Shown here: positions 24,272 through 32,199 of the stretch, one piece after another
Layout of the letters: each line of letters opens with the position of its first letter
Position numbering within the stretch: position 1 is the first letter of the stretch
NCBI RefSeq assembly: GCF_019039105.1
Contig: NZ_JAHPIV010000007.1
Coordinates: 153,122 to 217,121, forward strand
Source of the DNA: Desertibacillus haloalkaliphilus
GTDB lineage: Bacteria > Bacillota > Bacilli > Bacillales > KJ1-10-99
Reading direction: 5' to 3'
Length of the DNA stretch: 64,000 nucleotides
Made by a program: the position numbers and the translations under genes
The notes under the pieces: model-generated
Databases searched by the model: none
Seen by the model: only the letters and a program-made list of their open reading frames with translations
Told to the model about the DNA's origin: nothing

Positions 24272-24943
24272 ATGATTGATTTGGAATTTATTCTTGCCTT
24301 CCTAACCATTGTCGGAATAGATATCATTCTCGGTGGTGACAATGCGATCGTTGTTGCTTTAGCTTGTCGCAAACTGCCACAACATCAGCGAAATAAAGCA
24401 ATTGTTATCGGAATCTCACTAGCTTTAATCATTCGAATCTTATTAACATTAATCGCTGTTCAACTCTTACAAATTCCATTCTTACTTGCGATCGGTGGAG
24501 CCCTACTTATCTTCATCGCCTATCACTTACTAACAGACAAAGAAGACAGTCATGATGTTGAAGGTGGAACAACCTTATGGTCAGCCATTAAAGCCATACT
24601 CATCGCTGATTTCATTATGGGCTTCGATAATGTGATAGCCGTAGCAGGTGCAGCACATGGAAATATGATTCTCGTTATTCTTGGACTCCTTATTTCTGTA
24701 CCAATCATTATTTGGGGAAGTAAGTTGATTCTCGTTTTGTTTGAACACTTTCCGTTTATTATTTACATTGGCGCTGGAATTCTAGCATTTACAGCCGCTC
24801 GGATGATTTCCCATGAAGAAATGCTCGCTCCATTGTTTGCAAGCCATCCGCTATTACTATATAGCTTTCAAGCGATCGTTGTCTGCGGTGTTTTACTTGC
24901 TGGATGGCTATCAAATCAACAGTCGAAAAACCTAACAGCTTAA
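24272..24943 (+). CDS. yjbE: TerC-family integral membrane protein YjbE
   Basis: The 223-residue protein has seven predicted helices and the TerC signature IDIILGGDNAIVVALA (residues 16-31). A second acidic motif lies in DFIMGFDNVIAVAGAAHG (about 112-129). TerC proteins act in divalent-metal (chiefly Mn2+) export and metallation of secreted enzymes; the role of YjbE itself is less defined. GGAGG is 13 bases before the ATG, long but the only option because an earlier ATG is quickly stopped. It lies between mecA and spx as in B. subtilis. Confidence 0.9.
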   Translation: MIDLEFILAFLTIVGIDIILGGDNAIVVALACRKLPQHQRNKAIVIGISLALIIRILLTLIAVQLLQIPFLLAIGGALLIFIAYHLLTDKEDSHDVEGGTTLWSAIKAILIADFIMGFDNVIAVAGAAHGNMILVILGLLISVPIIIWGSKLILVLFEHFPFIIYIGAGILAFTAARMISHEEMLAPLFASHPLLLYSFQAIVVCGVLLAGWLSNQQSKNLTA

Positions 24944-25004
24944 CATACCACTCGCACTAGTTTTGGCTCAAAAGAATCGTTTTTCACTAGCAAACAGTTA
25001 ATTG

Positions 25005-25048
25005 AGAATGTCCGTTAGGTAAACGACACTTTATCAAACGGGCATTCT
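25005..25048 (+). terminator. Hairpin after yjbE
   Basis: GAATGTCCGTT pairs with AACGGGCATTC around a loop of about 20 bases, about 60 bases after the yjbE stop. The T tract is short. Confidence 0.55.
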
Positions 25049-25117
25049 TATGAAAAAAGAGGGCGGGTCAAAACTAGTTGAACTATAAAAAACAACCTTT
25101 TGTCCCAGCCTCTATGA

Positions 25118-25154
25118 AAAAAACTTCTACAAAGATAATTGTAGAAGTTTTTAT
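25118..25154. terminator. Terminator of spx
   Basis: AAAAACTTCTACAA and TTGTAGAAGTTTTT form a perfect stem around a 6-base loop, directly after the spx stop. T-rich flanks occur in both directions. Confidence 0.9.
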
Positions 25155-25155
25155 A

Positions 25156-25551
25156 TTAATTCACTAAGCGCTGTGCTTCTTGTAAATGGAACGTGCGCAC
25201 TTTTCGTGGTAAAAAGCGGCGAATCTCCGCTTCATTATACCCAACCTGAATACGCTTTTCATCAAAAATAATTGGTCTACGCAATAAACCAGGATTTTCG
25301 CTCATTAATTTAAATAAGCTTTGTAATGACATGGATTCAAGTTCAACATCTAAATCTTGAAACACCTTCGAACGTGTAGAAATAATCTCGTCCGTACCGT
25401 CTTCAGTCATACGGACAACTTCCTTCACTTCTTCAATCGAAAGCGGTGAAGCAAAAATGTTTCTTTCTTGAAACGGAATCTCATGCTCTTCTAGCCAAGC
25501 TTTAGCTTTACGGCATGACGTACAGCTTGGTGAAGTTAGTAGGGTTACCAT
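25156..25551 (-). CDS. spx: Redox regulator Spx
   Basis: Spx binds the RNA polymerase alpha C-terminal domain and switches transcription toward thiol-stress genes under disulfide stress. It is an ArsC-like protein of 131 residues with the redox switch Cys10-Thr-Ser-Cys13. The RRPI motif lies at 91-94 and the C-terminus carries the ClpX-recognised tail ending LVN. It is degraded through YjbH-ClpXP, and yjbH lies in the same window. It follows yjbC on the same strand with a 43-residue gene between, a variation on the yjbC-spx operon. Confidence 0.97.
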   Translation of the reverse strand: MVTLLTSPSCTSCRKAKAWLEEHEIPFQERNIFASPLSIEEVKEVVRMTEDGTDEIISTRSKVFQDLDVELESMSLQSLFKLMSENPGLLRRPIIFDEKRIQVGYNEAEIRRFLPRKVRTFHLQEAQRLVN

Positions 25552-25744
25552 CTAATTGGACAACTCCCTTCAAAGTCGTAAATTTATTTGCGAACTACAT
25601 TCATTTTCACTTTACATTTAACATTATACAATAATTATTCTAAATTGAATAGATGATTTTAGAAAATAAATGTACTCAACCATTTTTAAAGAGCCATTAA
25701 ATGACCTCCGTAATTCTTTACCACATGAGATATAAAAATAAACA

Positions 25745-25876
25745 TCAAGATGCAGATGATTTTGATTGAGTGATAGGACCTCGCCTTGGGTAGGATTTCC
25801 AACCTTTCACATTCTTTTTTAGCAACTCCTTCAATAACTCACGTTTCTTTTTCCGCTTCTTTTCATTATTTTTCAT
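25745..25876 (-). CDS. Small highly basic protein overlapping yjbC end
   Basis: A 43-residue frame starts at an ATG inside the last codons of yjbC (11-base overlap), with GGGAG 8 bases upstream, suggesting translational coupling. The product begins with a Lys/Arg-rich helix (KKRKKKRELLKELLKK) and ends in a polar tail. No family is recognised. It could be a nucleic-acid-binding peptide or a chance frame. Confidence 0.5.
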   Translation of the reverse strand: MKNNEKKRKKKRELLKELLKKNVKGWKSYPRRGPITQSKSSAS

Positions 25877-26444
25877 TACCTTGACTCCCGGTGTGCCGTT
25901 CGTTTGTATCAAACGTTAGCACATCATCAACATCACCGTAGGACTCCCCATAAAGCTGTTTATCTTTGTACGTATGGATCGTTTCATATGTCTTCTTCAT
26001 TTTTTCATAAATACTTTCTTCCGACTCATTTTCAGGTGACCAATACAAAATTTCTAATTCATTAATTTCATTTGTCGCCAATGAACGCCGTCGGTAACCG
26101 ATAGATTCCGCATGGTGGAACCCTTCGCGCGTATAAAACTTCATTCGCTTTTGTGTGTCGGTATCCTCATAATCTAATGGTTCAACCTCTAAAATAATCG
26201 GCTTGCCACGCTTTTTCAATTTCTGAAGTAACTTCTTACCAAGGCCTTGTCCTCTGGCATCCTTTGAGACAAACAGGTAGTCAATAAAAATAAAATCATC
26301 CATCTCAACATACATCATGACATGGTTTGGACCTTCATCCTTAAAATAAATATCAGATTTTTCTTTTAGTAAAAGCTCCATATGCTGCTTTGACTTCATT
26401 TCCTCAATCGGAAAGTACTGGTTCAACTTTTCATACCAATTCAT
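25866..26444 (-). CDS. yjbC: GNAT-family acetyltransferase YjbC
   Basis: The 192-residue protein is collinear with B. subtilis YjbC, a putative N-acetyltransferase cotranscribed with spx and linked to stress tolerance. The acetyl-CoA site is RGQGLGKKLLQKL (about residues 64-76). The family-specific blocks EGPNHVMMYVE and SLATNEINELEILYWSP are visible. The ATG is at 26444. Its substrate is not known. Confidence 0.93.
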   Translation of the reverse strand: MNWYEKLNQYFPIEEMKSKQHMELLLKEKSDIYFKDEGPNHVMMYVEMDDFIFIDYLFVSKDARGQGLGKKLLQKLKKRGKPIILEVEPLDYEDTDTQKRMKFYTREGFHHAESIGYRRRSLATNEINELEILYWSPENESEESIYEKMKKTYETIHTYKDKQLYGESYGDVDDVLTFDTNERHTGSQGNEK

Positions 26445-26605
26445 TTATATAAGACCTCCATCGGATGTTCTCCTTCTAGTATATGCGTAAATCAAAATAA
26501 GTTAAACAACCGGGAAGAAACCAACTGAAATCCCTTTCAATTTCATCTGACATTCGGTAAAATGAAAAGAGGGGATATCAATATTGTTGGTAAGGAGGTT
26601 ATCAT

Positions 26606-26788
26606 ATGGGGGCTTTCGTTATTGATTTTGCAATCCTTGCAGTTTTAATCATAGTTATTACTGCATTAAATGGCGTAGTGACCAGTGCGATTGGCCGAAA
26701 AGTATTTGGTGGTTCAAATGTTCACCGTTTTACAGACCAATCTGCAGCAACCAAAGCAGGTTGGAAAAAGGTGCCAAATAGAAATTGA
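26606..26788 (+). CDS. Small membrane protein of unknown function
   Basis: The 60-residue protein has one hydrophobic helix (about residues 5-27) followed by a basic segment (IGRKVFGG) and a polar C-terminus (AATKAGWKKVPNRN). AAGGAGG is 7 bases before the ATG, so it is very likely translated. Family not recognised. It begins the insertion that replaces the opp region of B. subtilis. Confidence 0.65.
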   Translation: MGAFVIDFAILAVLIIVITALNGVVTSAIGRKVFGGSNVHRFTDQSAATKAGWKKVPNRN

Positions 26789-26802
26789 AGGCTTACATAG
26801 CT

Positions 26803-26877
26803 CACAGGGCTGCGAGACTAGTCATGACTTCTCACGTCCTACATATCTGGGGTGACTGTCATGTCACAGGCCGCCCT
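26803..26877 (+). other. Structured intergenic segment with nested inverted repeats
   Basis: ACAGGGC (26803) pairs with GCCCTGT followed by TTT. Inside lie AGTCATGACT and GTGAC/GTCAC self-complementary pieces. It may be a branched terminator of the preceding gene or a small RNA; no known class is recognised. Confidence 0.4.
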
Positions 26878-26888
26878 GTTTTATCAGA

Positions 26889-26932
26889 AAAAGGTGCCAA
26901 ACGGGTATGACCATACCTGTTTGGCACCTTTT
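26889..26932. terminator. Bidirectional terminator after the DUF4015 gene
   Basis: AAAAGGTGCCAAAC and GTTTGGCACCTTTT, plus inner GGTATG/CATACC, make a 21-bp near-perfect stem. It abuts the stop of the leftward DUF4015 gene. Confidence 0.9.
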
Positions 26933-26935
26933 GAT

Positions 26936-28237
26936 TTATGGCATATAATTGACCCCTTCAGTATAACGGTTCGACGCATTCCATAATAGAAATTCATCAA
27001 TTCCATTTTCATTTAAAGCCCGGATTTGCGCTTCAACTTCTGCTTTCCCGTATGGCTTATAGTTACCCGAACCTAACCAACTGGCGGTGAAATCTTGAAT
27101 CCATGGTCTTGAAATCGGGCGTTCCTCTAACGAGTCCAACACATCATTTTCAACTTTTGCATATGCGGATACAAGTTCGTATGGGTGTAGATCTGGCTTA
27201 TCAATCCCAAAATAAGATGTCCAATGACTCGGATAGATCATTGATGAAATGACATCGACTTCACTAGAAATCTTTGCAAAGTTCTGACCAATGCCTGGCG
27301 CCTCTTGAATTGTCGCTGCATAGCCGAATATATCCACAGAAACATCGACATCATAACCTGAAAGCCGGCCTCTGGCATAAGCAACAAAATCTGCGACTGC
27401 ACTGACTCTTTTTTGGACATTGTCCTCCTCACCCTCATATTCACCAACCTGATACGTTAACTCTTCATCACGCCGTTCAAACCCTTCAGGAAAACGGACA
27501 TAATCGAATTGAATTTCCTTAAATCCAAGCTTTGCTGCTTTTTCAGCGATGTCTACATTGTAATCCCATACCTCTTTTAAAAACGGATTGACAAATGCCT
27601 CTCCTCTACCATTTTTCCAAACTTCCCCTGTGTTTGTCCTAAATGACAGTTCGGGTTTCTTTTCAGCTAATACACTGTCTTTAAATACTACCACTCGCGC
27701 GATTGGATAAATTCCCTTCTCTTCTAGGGTCTTCAGGAGCTGCTCAGGGTCATTAATAAAATTCTTTGCAATATCAACGTATGGCGAATCCGGATCGGGC
27801 TTATAGGTTAAGTAACCATCATCATCTTTAATGTCAATGACCATCGCATTCAACTCAGTTGAATCGACCAAATGAAGGAGATCTTCAAAGCGAGAACCAC
27901 CAGCAGTGTGACCTGTCAGGTAAATTCCACGTACAGAATCTGGATACTCAAAATCTAGACCTGAATCATACACAAAGCGCGGAATTCGATCCGGCAAGGC
28001 GAGCGGCTTCCCGTCATTTAATTTCTCCGCATGAAACATAATCGACTGTTCCTCTTGGGCTGCCACAGCTGTAGTCACAACCAGCATCATAAAAAACGCT
28101 GATATTACCGCCAGCAACATTCCAAGGTATGGTAACCCTTTTCCACCTGCGCTTGCTCGTTTCCCCTTGACTCTAAATTGTTCACTACGTCTCCACATAT
28201 CCCTCACGCCTTTACTTTTTAATACATACCTATGCAC
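26936..28237 (-). CDS. Putative glycoside hydrolase (DUF4015), membrane-anchored or secreted
   Basis: The 433-residue protein has an N-terminal hydrophobic helix (about residues 36-60, ending TTAVAAQE) that acts as signal peptide or anchor. A DUF4015 TIM-barrel domain follows from about 95 to 433. Typical blocks are RGIYLTGHTAGG, MVIDIKDDDG, IQFDYVRFPEG, DVSVDIFGYA and IDEFLLWNASNRY; the Asp and Glu residues ending beta strands are candidate catalytic residues. Substrate is unknown, probably a cell-surface or environmental glycan. The GTG at 28237 overlaps the TAG of the upstream gene; ATG at 28198 behind GAGGG is an alternative. It forms a two-gene unit with the upstream HTH-like protein. 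Confidence 0.85.
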   Translation of the reverse strand: MHRYVLKSKGVRDMWRRSEQFRVKGKRASAGGKGLPYLGMLLAVISAFFMMLVVTTAVAAQEEQSIMFHAEKLNDGKPLALPDRIPRFVYDSGLDFEYPDSVRGIYLTGHTAGGSRFEDLLHLVDSTELNAMVIDIKDDDGYLTYKPDPDSPYVDIAKNFINDPEQLLKTLEEKGIYPIARVVVFKDSVLAEKKPELSFRTNTGEVWKNGRGEAFVNPFLKEVWDYNVDIAEKAAKLGFKEIQFDYVRFPEGFERRDEELTYQVGEYEGEEDNVQKRVSAVADFVAYARGRLSGYDVDVSVDIFGYAATIQEAPGIGQNFAKISSEVDVISSMIYPSHWTSYFGIDKPDLHPYELVSAYAKVENDVLDSLEERPISRPWIQDFTASWLGSGNYKPYGKAEVEAQIRALNENGIDEFLLWNASNRYTEGVNYMP

Positions 28238-28467
28238 TAATCCTCATCTTTAACATCAGGATCTTCCGGTAAAGGTTCCATTTGCTCCTCTTTAAGTTCC
28301 ATTAATTTCTTTTCAATTTGCTCTTTATGCCACTCAAACTGTGCCTTATTTATTAAATATTGTTTGCCATCAAAGACTGCATTAACATTGCCAATTTGAA
28401 TCTGTTCAAGTAAATATTCTGGATGTACACCTAGATATTCCGCTAATTCTACAATTGTCACATACAT
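28237..28467 (-). CDS. Small helix-turn-helix (excisionase/MerR-like) protein
   Basis: The 76-residue protein begins with a short winged-helix motif: TIVELAEYLGVHPEYLLEQIQIGNVNAVFDGKQYL is the pattern over residues 4-38 and resembles excisionase or MerR-type DNA-binding folds. A charged helix and an acidic tail (DPDVKDED) follow. The second ATG, 8 bases after AGGGGG, was taken as start. Its stop overlaps the start of the DUF4015 gene, so they are cotranscribed and probably coupled. DNA binding is inferred from the fold only. Confidence 0.7.
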   Translation of the reverse strand: MYVTIVELAEYLGVHPEYLLEQIQIGNVNAVFDGKQYLINKAQFEWHKEQIEKKLMELKEEQMEPLPEDPDVKDED

Positions 28468-28788
28468 AGACATAACCCCCTAGAAAAGTATAACTTGCCT
28501 CTCAATAAATACCAATACTAATTGTAAAGTTTTATCGAAAAAATAGTGACTCTGTCGCTTGTTGCCTCTTATCTATGTGAACGAACACAAAATTCCAAGC
28601 TTCGGCGTCACTTGTAAACCTTCTTCACCACTGGTTCACCTTTGTTACCATTCTTGGGATGGCTCCCCCTCAATCCTACTTCTTCCACTTCTTACTTCCC
28701 GGACCGCCCCTTTTTACTGTGTGCACTCCGCTATTTTTCCTGACAAACCAAAAAAAGCCGCGAGACTTGTGTCCCCGGCCCCTCCTAA
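28468..28788. other. 321-base intergenic region upstream of the HTH/DUF4015 pair
   Basis: The region should contain the promoter of the leftward pair and the terminator of the hemolysin III gene. That terminator is visible at 28757-28779 (GCCG/CGGC with T7 on the minus strand). Plus-strand frames through it have no ribosome binding site. Nothing else is recognised. Confidence 0.5.
28750..28779 (-). terminator. Terminator of hemolysin III family gene
   Basis: On the minus strand GCCG...CGGC with an inner GAC/GTC pair is followed by T7, close to the stop at 28789. Confidence 0.75.
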
Positions 28789-29433
28789 TTATAATGGCAA
28801 AACATAAAATAAGATCATAAAGAAGTGAAAAATACTTCCAGCTAATACAAACAGGTGCCATACCGCATGATGAAATGGAAACTTCCTCCATACGTAAAAA
28901 ATCGTTCCTACTGTATAACAAAGCCCGCCTGCAAATAATAATGCAACACCAGCTGGAGGTAAGGTTTGAATGATAGGCTTTATTGCAAAAACAGCTAGCC
29001 AGCCCATTCCGATATAAAAAAGCGTAGATAAGACGAGGAAACGCTTGACAAAAAAGATCTTAAAAATCACACCTGCTGTTGCCAAGCCCCAAACAATACC
29101 GAACAGTGTCCAACCAAGTGTCCCTTGAACAACAATGAATAAAATCGGCGTATAGGAACCTGCAATGAATAAATAAATCGAGGCATGGTCCATGATCTCA
29201 AAGATGTCTTTGACCTTCCCTTTCGGCATGCTGTGAACAAGCGTAGATGACATATAAAGAAGCAACATCGTTACCCCATAAACTGTAAAACTAACCACGT
29301 GTATAACCGTTCCATGAATCGAAGCAAACGAAACTAAAATTGCTAATGCTGCCACACTTAAAAGTGCACCAATCCCATGCGTAATTGCATTAGCAATTTC
29401 TTCACCCTTCGTAAATGTATGTGTATTTGCCAT
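28789..29433 (-). CDS. Hemolysin III / PAQR family membrane protein
   Basis: The 214-residue protein has seven predicted helices and the hallmarks of the hemolysin III (UPF0073) branch of the PAQR superfamily: GEEIANAITHGIGA near the N-terminus, STLVHSMP, MDHASIYLFIAGSYTPI and the final HHAVWHLFVLAGSIFHFF. The conserved His and Asp residues form a likely Zn site, as in adiponectin-receptor-type hydrolases. Despite the name, hemolytic activity is not established for most members. The ATG at 29433 follows AAAGGAG. B. subtilis YplQ is the nearest remembered relative. Confidence 0.9.
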   Translation of the reverse strand: MANTHTFTKGEEIANAITHGIGALLSVAALAILVSFASIHGTVIHVVSFTVYGVTMLLLYMSSTLVHSMPKGKVKDIFEIMDHASIYLFIAGSYTPILFIVVQGTLGWTLFGIVWGLATAGVIFKIFFVKRFLVLSTLFYIGMGWLAVFAIKPIIQTLPPAGVALLFAGGLCYTVGTIFYVWRKFPFHHAVWHLFVLAGSIFHFFMILFYVLPL

Positions 29434-29608
29434 GATAAACTCCTTTTCCCTAATAGCGTTCCTTTTATTATAGCAAAGGTACAACCTAATTGATACAATT
29501 CAACTAAAATCAACGATTAAAAGTTGCATTCAATATTATAATTCTATATAATAGAAAAAATACACTTTTAGAGGATAGATAAATAAAATGCCTATAGGAG
29601 GGATTAGG

Positions 29609-30145
29609 ATGAGAAATGTTACACTAACTCAATTGTTCCAACACCCGATTGCTCAAAAGTATGTCAAACGATCTGGTCTTGCGCATGCCATAGCAGCGGC
29701 TTACCATGCCCTACACCTCTCCAAAACACATCAAGTCGATCCTGATTTGGCTACGAAAGCTGCTTTCCTCCATGATATCGGTCACTATACATGGTATCGC
29801 AATGGAAAGTGGGATTTCGAATTATATAAAGAAAATGATATTCATGCGATTAAAGGCGCTGAACGTGCTCATAAATTATTAATTCGTCTAGGCGAAGAAC
29901 CTCAAGATGCAAAACAGATTGCACTTGCCGTTCTACTTCATACAGACTCTTATTTACCAGAAGGGAACTTGCAATTGAATCCGTTACAAACTGTTGTTGC
30001 TCTAGCTGATGAAGCCGATGAGGAACCAAATGGAAACCATCATTATCGTCAAATTTCCGATGAGAAAGCTCTTAAACAAATCAAACAATTAGACCGACTC
30101 ATCGACGAAACATTAGCACAACGCCCTTTAAAAAAGAGTGTGTAA
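29609..30145 (+). CDS. HD-domain phosphohydrolase
   Basis: The 178-residue protein shows HD-domain metal ligands: HAIAAAYHALHL (His near residue 28), the central HDIGHY pair at about 57-62, and a later His in LLHTDSYLP. The family includes nucleotide phosphohydrolases and phosphodiesterases; the substrate is not predictable here. The ATG at 29609 has TAGGAGGG at 6 bases; an in-frame ATG 7 codons earlier lacks a ribosome binding site. A terminator follows directly. Confidence 0.85.
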   Translation: MRNVTLTQLFQHPIAQKYVKRSGLAHAIAAAYHALHLSKTHQVDPDLATKAAFLHDIGHYTWYRNGKWDFELYKENDIHAIKGAERAHKLLIRLGEEPQDAKQIALAVLLHTDSYLPEGNLQLNPLQTVVALADEADEEPNGNHHYRQISDEKALKQIKQLDRLIDETLAQRPLKKSV

Positions 30146-30183
30146 AAATGAAGTGGACGATTTAAACTCCACTTCATTTTTTT
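30144..30183 (+). terminator. Terminator of the HD-domain gene
   Basis: AAAAATGAAGTGGA pairs with TCCACTTCATTTTT, with T7 at the end. The stop codon of the HD gene overlaps its left edge. Confidence 0.9.
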
Positions 30184-30223
30184 ATTGACGAAACCCCGCC
30201 CACATGATAAATTCAATATAAGT

Positions 30224-30362
30224 GTTCAAAAGGAAGACAAATAGGATCGAAAAGTTCGAGGTGGAGTAGCTAAGAGCAGTGGATTAATGTTTTAACACTC
30301 GGGCAGCGTACGAGCAAACAATCGAAGAAGCCTGACAGCCATTGTTACCGAACTTTTTGAAC
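30224..30362 (+). ncRNA. Unclassified structured leader element upstream of the Mn riboswitch
   Basis: A closing helix pairs AAAGTTCG (30251-30258) with CGAACTTT (30349-30356). The outer GTTCAAAA (30224-30231) can extend it by pairing with TTTTGAAC ending at 30362, leaving an 18-base bulge. Inside, AGTG-TTAA pairs with TTAACACT (stem 30278-30299, GA bulge) and AACAAT (30317-30322) with ATTGTT (30341-30346). The 5' internal loop reads GGTGGAGTAGC, close to GGGGAGTAGC of the Mn aptamer downstream, and both have AGTG...CACTCGG hairpins. The 3' CAAGACC motif of that class is absent. It may be a diverged second aptamer or another class. Confidence 0.45.
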
Positions 30363-30389
30363 ATCTTATCAAAAAATTAAATAAGCCCA

Positions 30390-30566
30390 ATAAAAAGGGG
30401 AGTAGCGACCTATCTAGGTCAATGAGTCGTCAACGCAGTGATTAATCACTCGGTTCATTGAGCTTTGTGGTTAAGGTTGAATAATATACCAACATCAAAG
30501 TACGCAAGACCTTTTTATGAGAGTTTATACTAACGTATAGATGAACTTTCATAAAAGGGTCTTTTT
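30390..30566 (+). ncRNA. yybP-ykoY manganese riboswitch with expression platform
   Basis: The P1 helix ATAAAAAGG (30390-30398) pairs with CCTTTTTAT (30510-30518). The conserved loop 1 GGGGAGTAGC (30397-30406) and the closing GCAAGACC (30504-30511) are the Mn-sensing sequences of this class. The GTCAACGC...CGG region (30428-30453) carries the third arm, and CTTTG/CAAAG the fourth. The terminator strand GACCTTTTTATGAGAGTT (30508-30525) overlaps the P1 3' strand and pairs with 30544-30561, followed by T5. Mn2+ binding should stabilise P1 and prevent termination, so the switch turns the exchanger on. Confidence 0.88.
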
Positions 30567-30594
30567 CTTGTTCACAAAAGGAGGTAAAACATCA

Positions 30595-31584
30595 ATGGTT
30601 TTTTTTCTATTTGCACTTGCTGCAGCAATCACCGTATTCGCTGCGATTAAATTATCAACCTATGCCGATGTCATAAGTGAAAAAACTGCCCTAGGTGGCA
30701 TGTTAATTGGAACCATCTTACTTGCAGGAGCGACAAGTTTACCTGAAGTAACGACGAGCATTACAGCTGTAGTAATCGGTTCACCAGACCTAGCTGTCGG
30801 AAACGTCCTAGGTAGCAACATGTTTAATTTATTGATCATTGCAAGCTTTGACTTATATTTCCGTAAGCAACAAATTTTCACTCATGCCGCCAAGGAAAAT
30901 TATTATACAGCAGGTATAGGGCTAATATTGGCCCTTACAACGGTGATGGCATTACTTGTTCGTACGGAATATACGTTTTTAGGTATTGGATTAGATACAT
31001 TCACATTATTATTTATCTATACAAGCGGAATGCTTATTCTCACCTTAATGTCGAAAAGGAATCCTTCACTACCTGCGAACGAACCTGGTCATGATTATCA
31101 TCATACCGCAGCGATTTCTTTAAAACGAGCGACCTATGGATTTATTATTGCTTCGATCATCATTCTAGGTTCAGGGACGCTTTTAACTTTTACAGGTGAT
31201 GAAATTGCAATCATTACAGGACTTGGGGCAACATTTGTGGGTAGCTTTCTTATTGCTTTATCAACGTCCTTACCCGAAGCGGTTGCTGTTCTAGTCGCTT
31301 GCCAATTGCGGAATTACAATTTAGCGATCGGATCTATATTAGGGAGTAACCTATTTAATTTTTTGATATTAGCTGGTACCGATGCGATCTATCAGCAAGG
31401 GTCATTGTTAAGCATCTCATCTGACCTACATATCATAACTGCATCAGCGGTTACGATTCTTTCAATCATCATGGTATATTCGCTGCTACGCAAAAAAGCT
31501 CGTTCACCGCTTGCTTATGCGTTCCCGTCAACCATTTTAATTATCGTTTATTTTATTTCTACCTACCTCATATATAGTTATTAA
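30595..31584 (+). CDS. CaCA-family cation exchanger (Na+/Ca2+ exchanger fold), Mn-riboswitch controlled
   Basis: The 329-residue protein has ten predicted helices and the two inverted alpha repeats of the calcium/cation antiporter superfamily. GATSLPEVTTS with GNVLGSNMFNLL forms the first half; STSLPEAVAV with GSILGSNLFNFLIL forms the second. The acidic Glu in each repeat is the cation ligand. It resembles YrbG-type bacterial exchangers. Control by a manganese riboswitch argues that Mn2+ is a substrate or that the protein relieves Mn stress; Ca2+/H+ or Na+ exchange is the alternative. AAAGGAGG lies 10 bases before the ATG at 30595. A terminator follows. Confidence 0.85.
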   Translation: MVFFLFALAAAITVFAAIKLSTYADVISEKTALGGMLIGTILLAGATSLPEVTTSITAVVIGSPDLAVGNVLGSNMFNLLIIASFDLYFRKQQIFTHAAKENYYTAGIGLILALTTVMALLVRTEYTFLGIGLDTFTLLFIYTSGMLILTLMSKRNPSLPANEPGHDYHHTAAISLKRATYGFIIASIIILGSGTLLTFTGDEIAIITGLGATFVGSFLIALSTSLPEAVAVLVACQLRNYNLAIGSILGSNLFNFLILAGTDAIYQQGSLLSISSDLHIITASAVTILSIIMVYSLLRKKARSPLAYAFPSTILIIVYFISTYLIYSY

Positions 31585-31590
31585 GGTAAT

Positions 31591-31622
31591 AAAAAGACAG
31601 TGGAAGTGCCCACTGTCTTTTT
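31591..31622. terminator. Bidirectional terminator after the CaCA exchanger
   Basis: AAAAAGACAGTGG and CCACTGTCTTTTT form a perfect stem with a 6-base loop between the convergent exchanger and thioredoxin-like genes. Confidence 0.92.
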
Positions 31623-31635
31623 GATTCTGCTATTC

Positions 31636-32199
31636 TTAATCATGAATTTCAATCCCTGTTTCCTCAATTAATATTTTTTGGTTAACGATGCCGTTGAAGC
31701 GCTTTTCGATCACCCCATTTTCGTCAATGACAACCGTTGTTGGGATACCAATGATTTGATAATCATTCATAACCTCCCCATCGGTATCAAGTACAACTTC
31801 AAAACCAACATCAAAATGCTCAAGAAAGTAGCTTACATCCTCTTGATTCCGTTCTTGCTTGGTCATATTGACACCAAGTAAGGCCACTTCATCTTGATTT
31901 AAATGGTTAGCGAGCGAAACAAGCTCCGGCATTTCTTGTTGACATGGTCCACACCATGTGGCAAAAAAGTTTACGATCACTGTTTTACCCTTAAACTGAT
32001 CAAGACTTACGACCTCACCGTCTTGATTCTGCAATTGAAAGTTTTTCGCTTGATCACCTTCAAAGACGCCAACACTTGTCGAAGCTGCAATCGCTTGGTC
32101 TAGCTCTTTTAAGACGGTTTCTGACTGTTCATAAAGCAGTCCAATTGAAAAAAACATAAAGAAAAATACCATAAAAAAGAAATGCTTCCGACTCACCAT
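31636..32199 (-). CDS. Membrane-anchored thiol-disulfide oxidoreductase (TlpA/ResA-like)
   Basis: The 187-residue protein has a single N-terminal helix (residues 6-24) and an extracytoplasmic thioredoxin-like domain (about 48-187). The active site is WCGPC, with Cys83 and Cys86; the cis-Pro lies in GIPTTVVID (about 158). Such ResA/TlpA proteins reduce disulfides outside the membrane, for example in cytochrome c maturation, and some serve spore-coat or peroxide functions. The ATG is preceded by GAGGAG at 5 bases. The partner is unknown; the dihaem cytochrome at 37.8 kb is a possible but unlinked client. Confidence 0.9.
   Translation of the reverse strand: MVSRKHFFFMVFFFMFFSIGLLYEQSETVLKELDQAIAASTSVGVFEGDQAKNFQLQNQDGEVVSLDQFKGKTVIVNFFATWCGPCQQEMPELVSLANHLNQDEVALLGVNMTKQERNQEDVSYFLEHFDVGFEVVLDTDGEVMNDYQIIGIPTTVVIDENGVIEKRFNGIVNQKILIEETGIEIHD

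Noticed and set aside
28559-28807. 82-residue plus-strand frame and its 28676-28921 minus counterpart
   Set aside because: No ribosome binding site; one crosses a terminator and the other overlaps the hemolysin III gene in a different frame.
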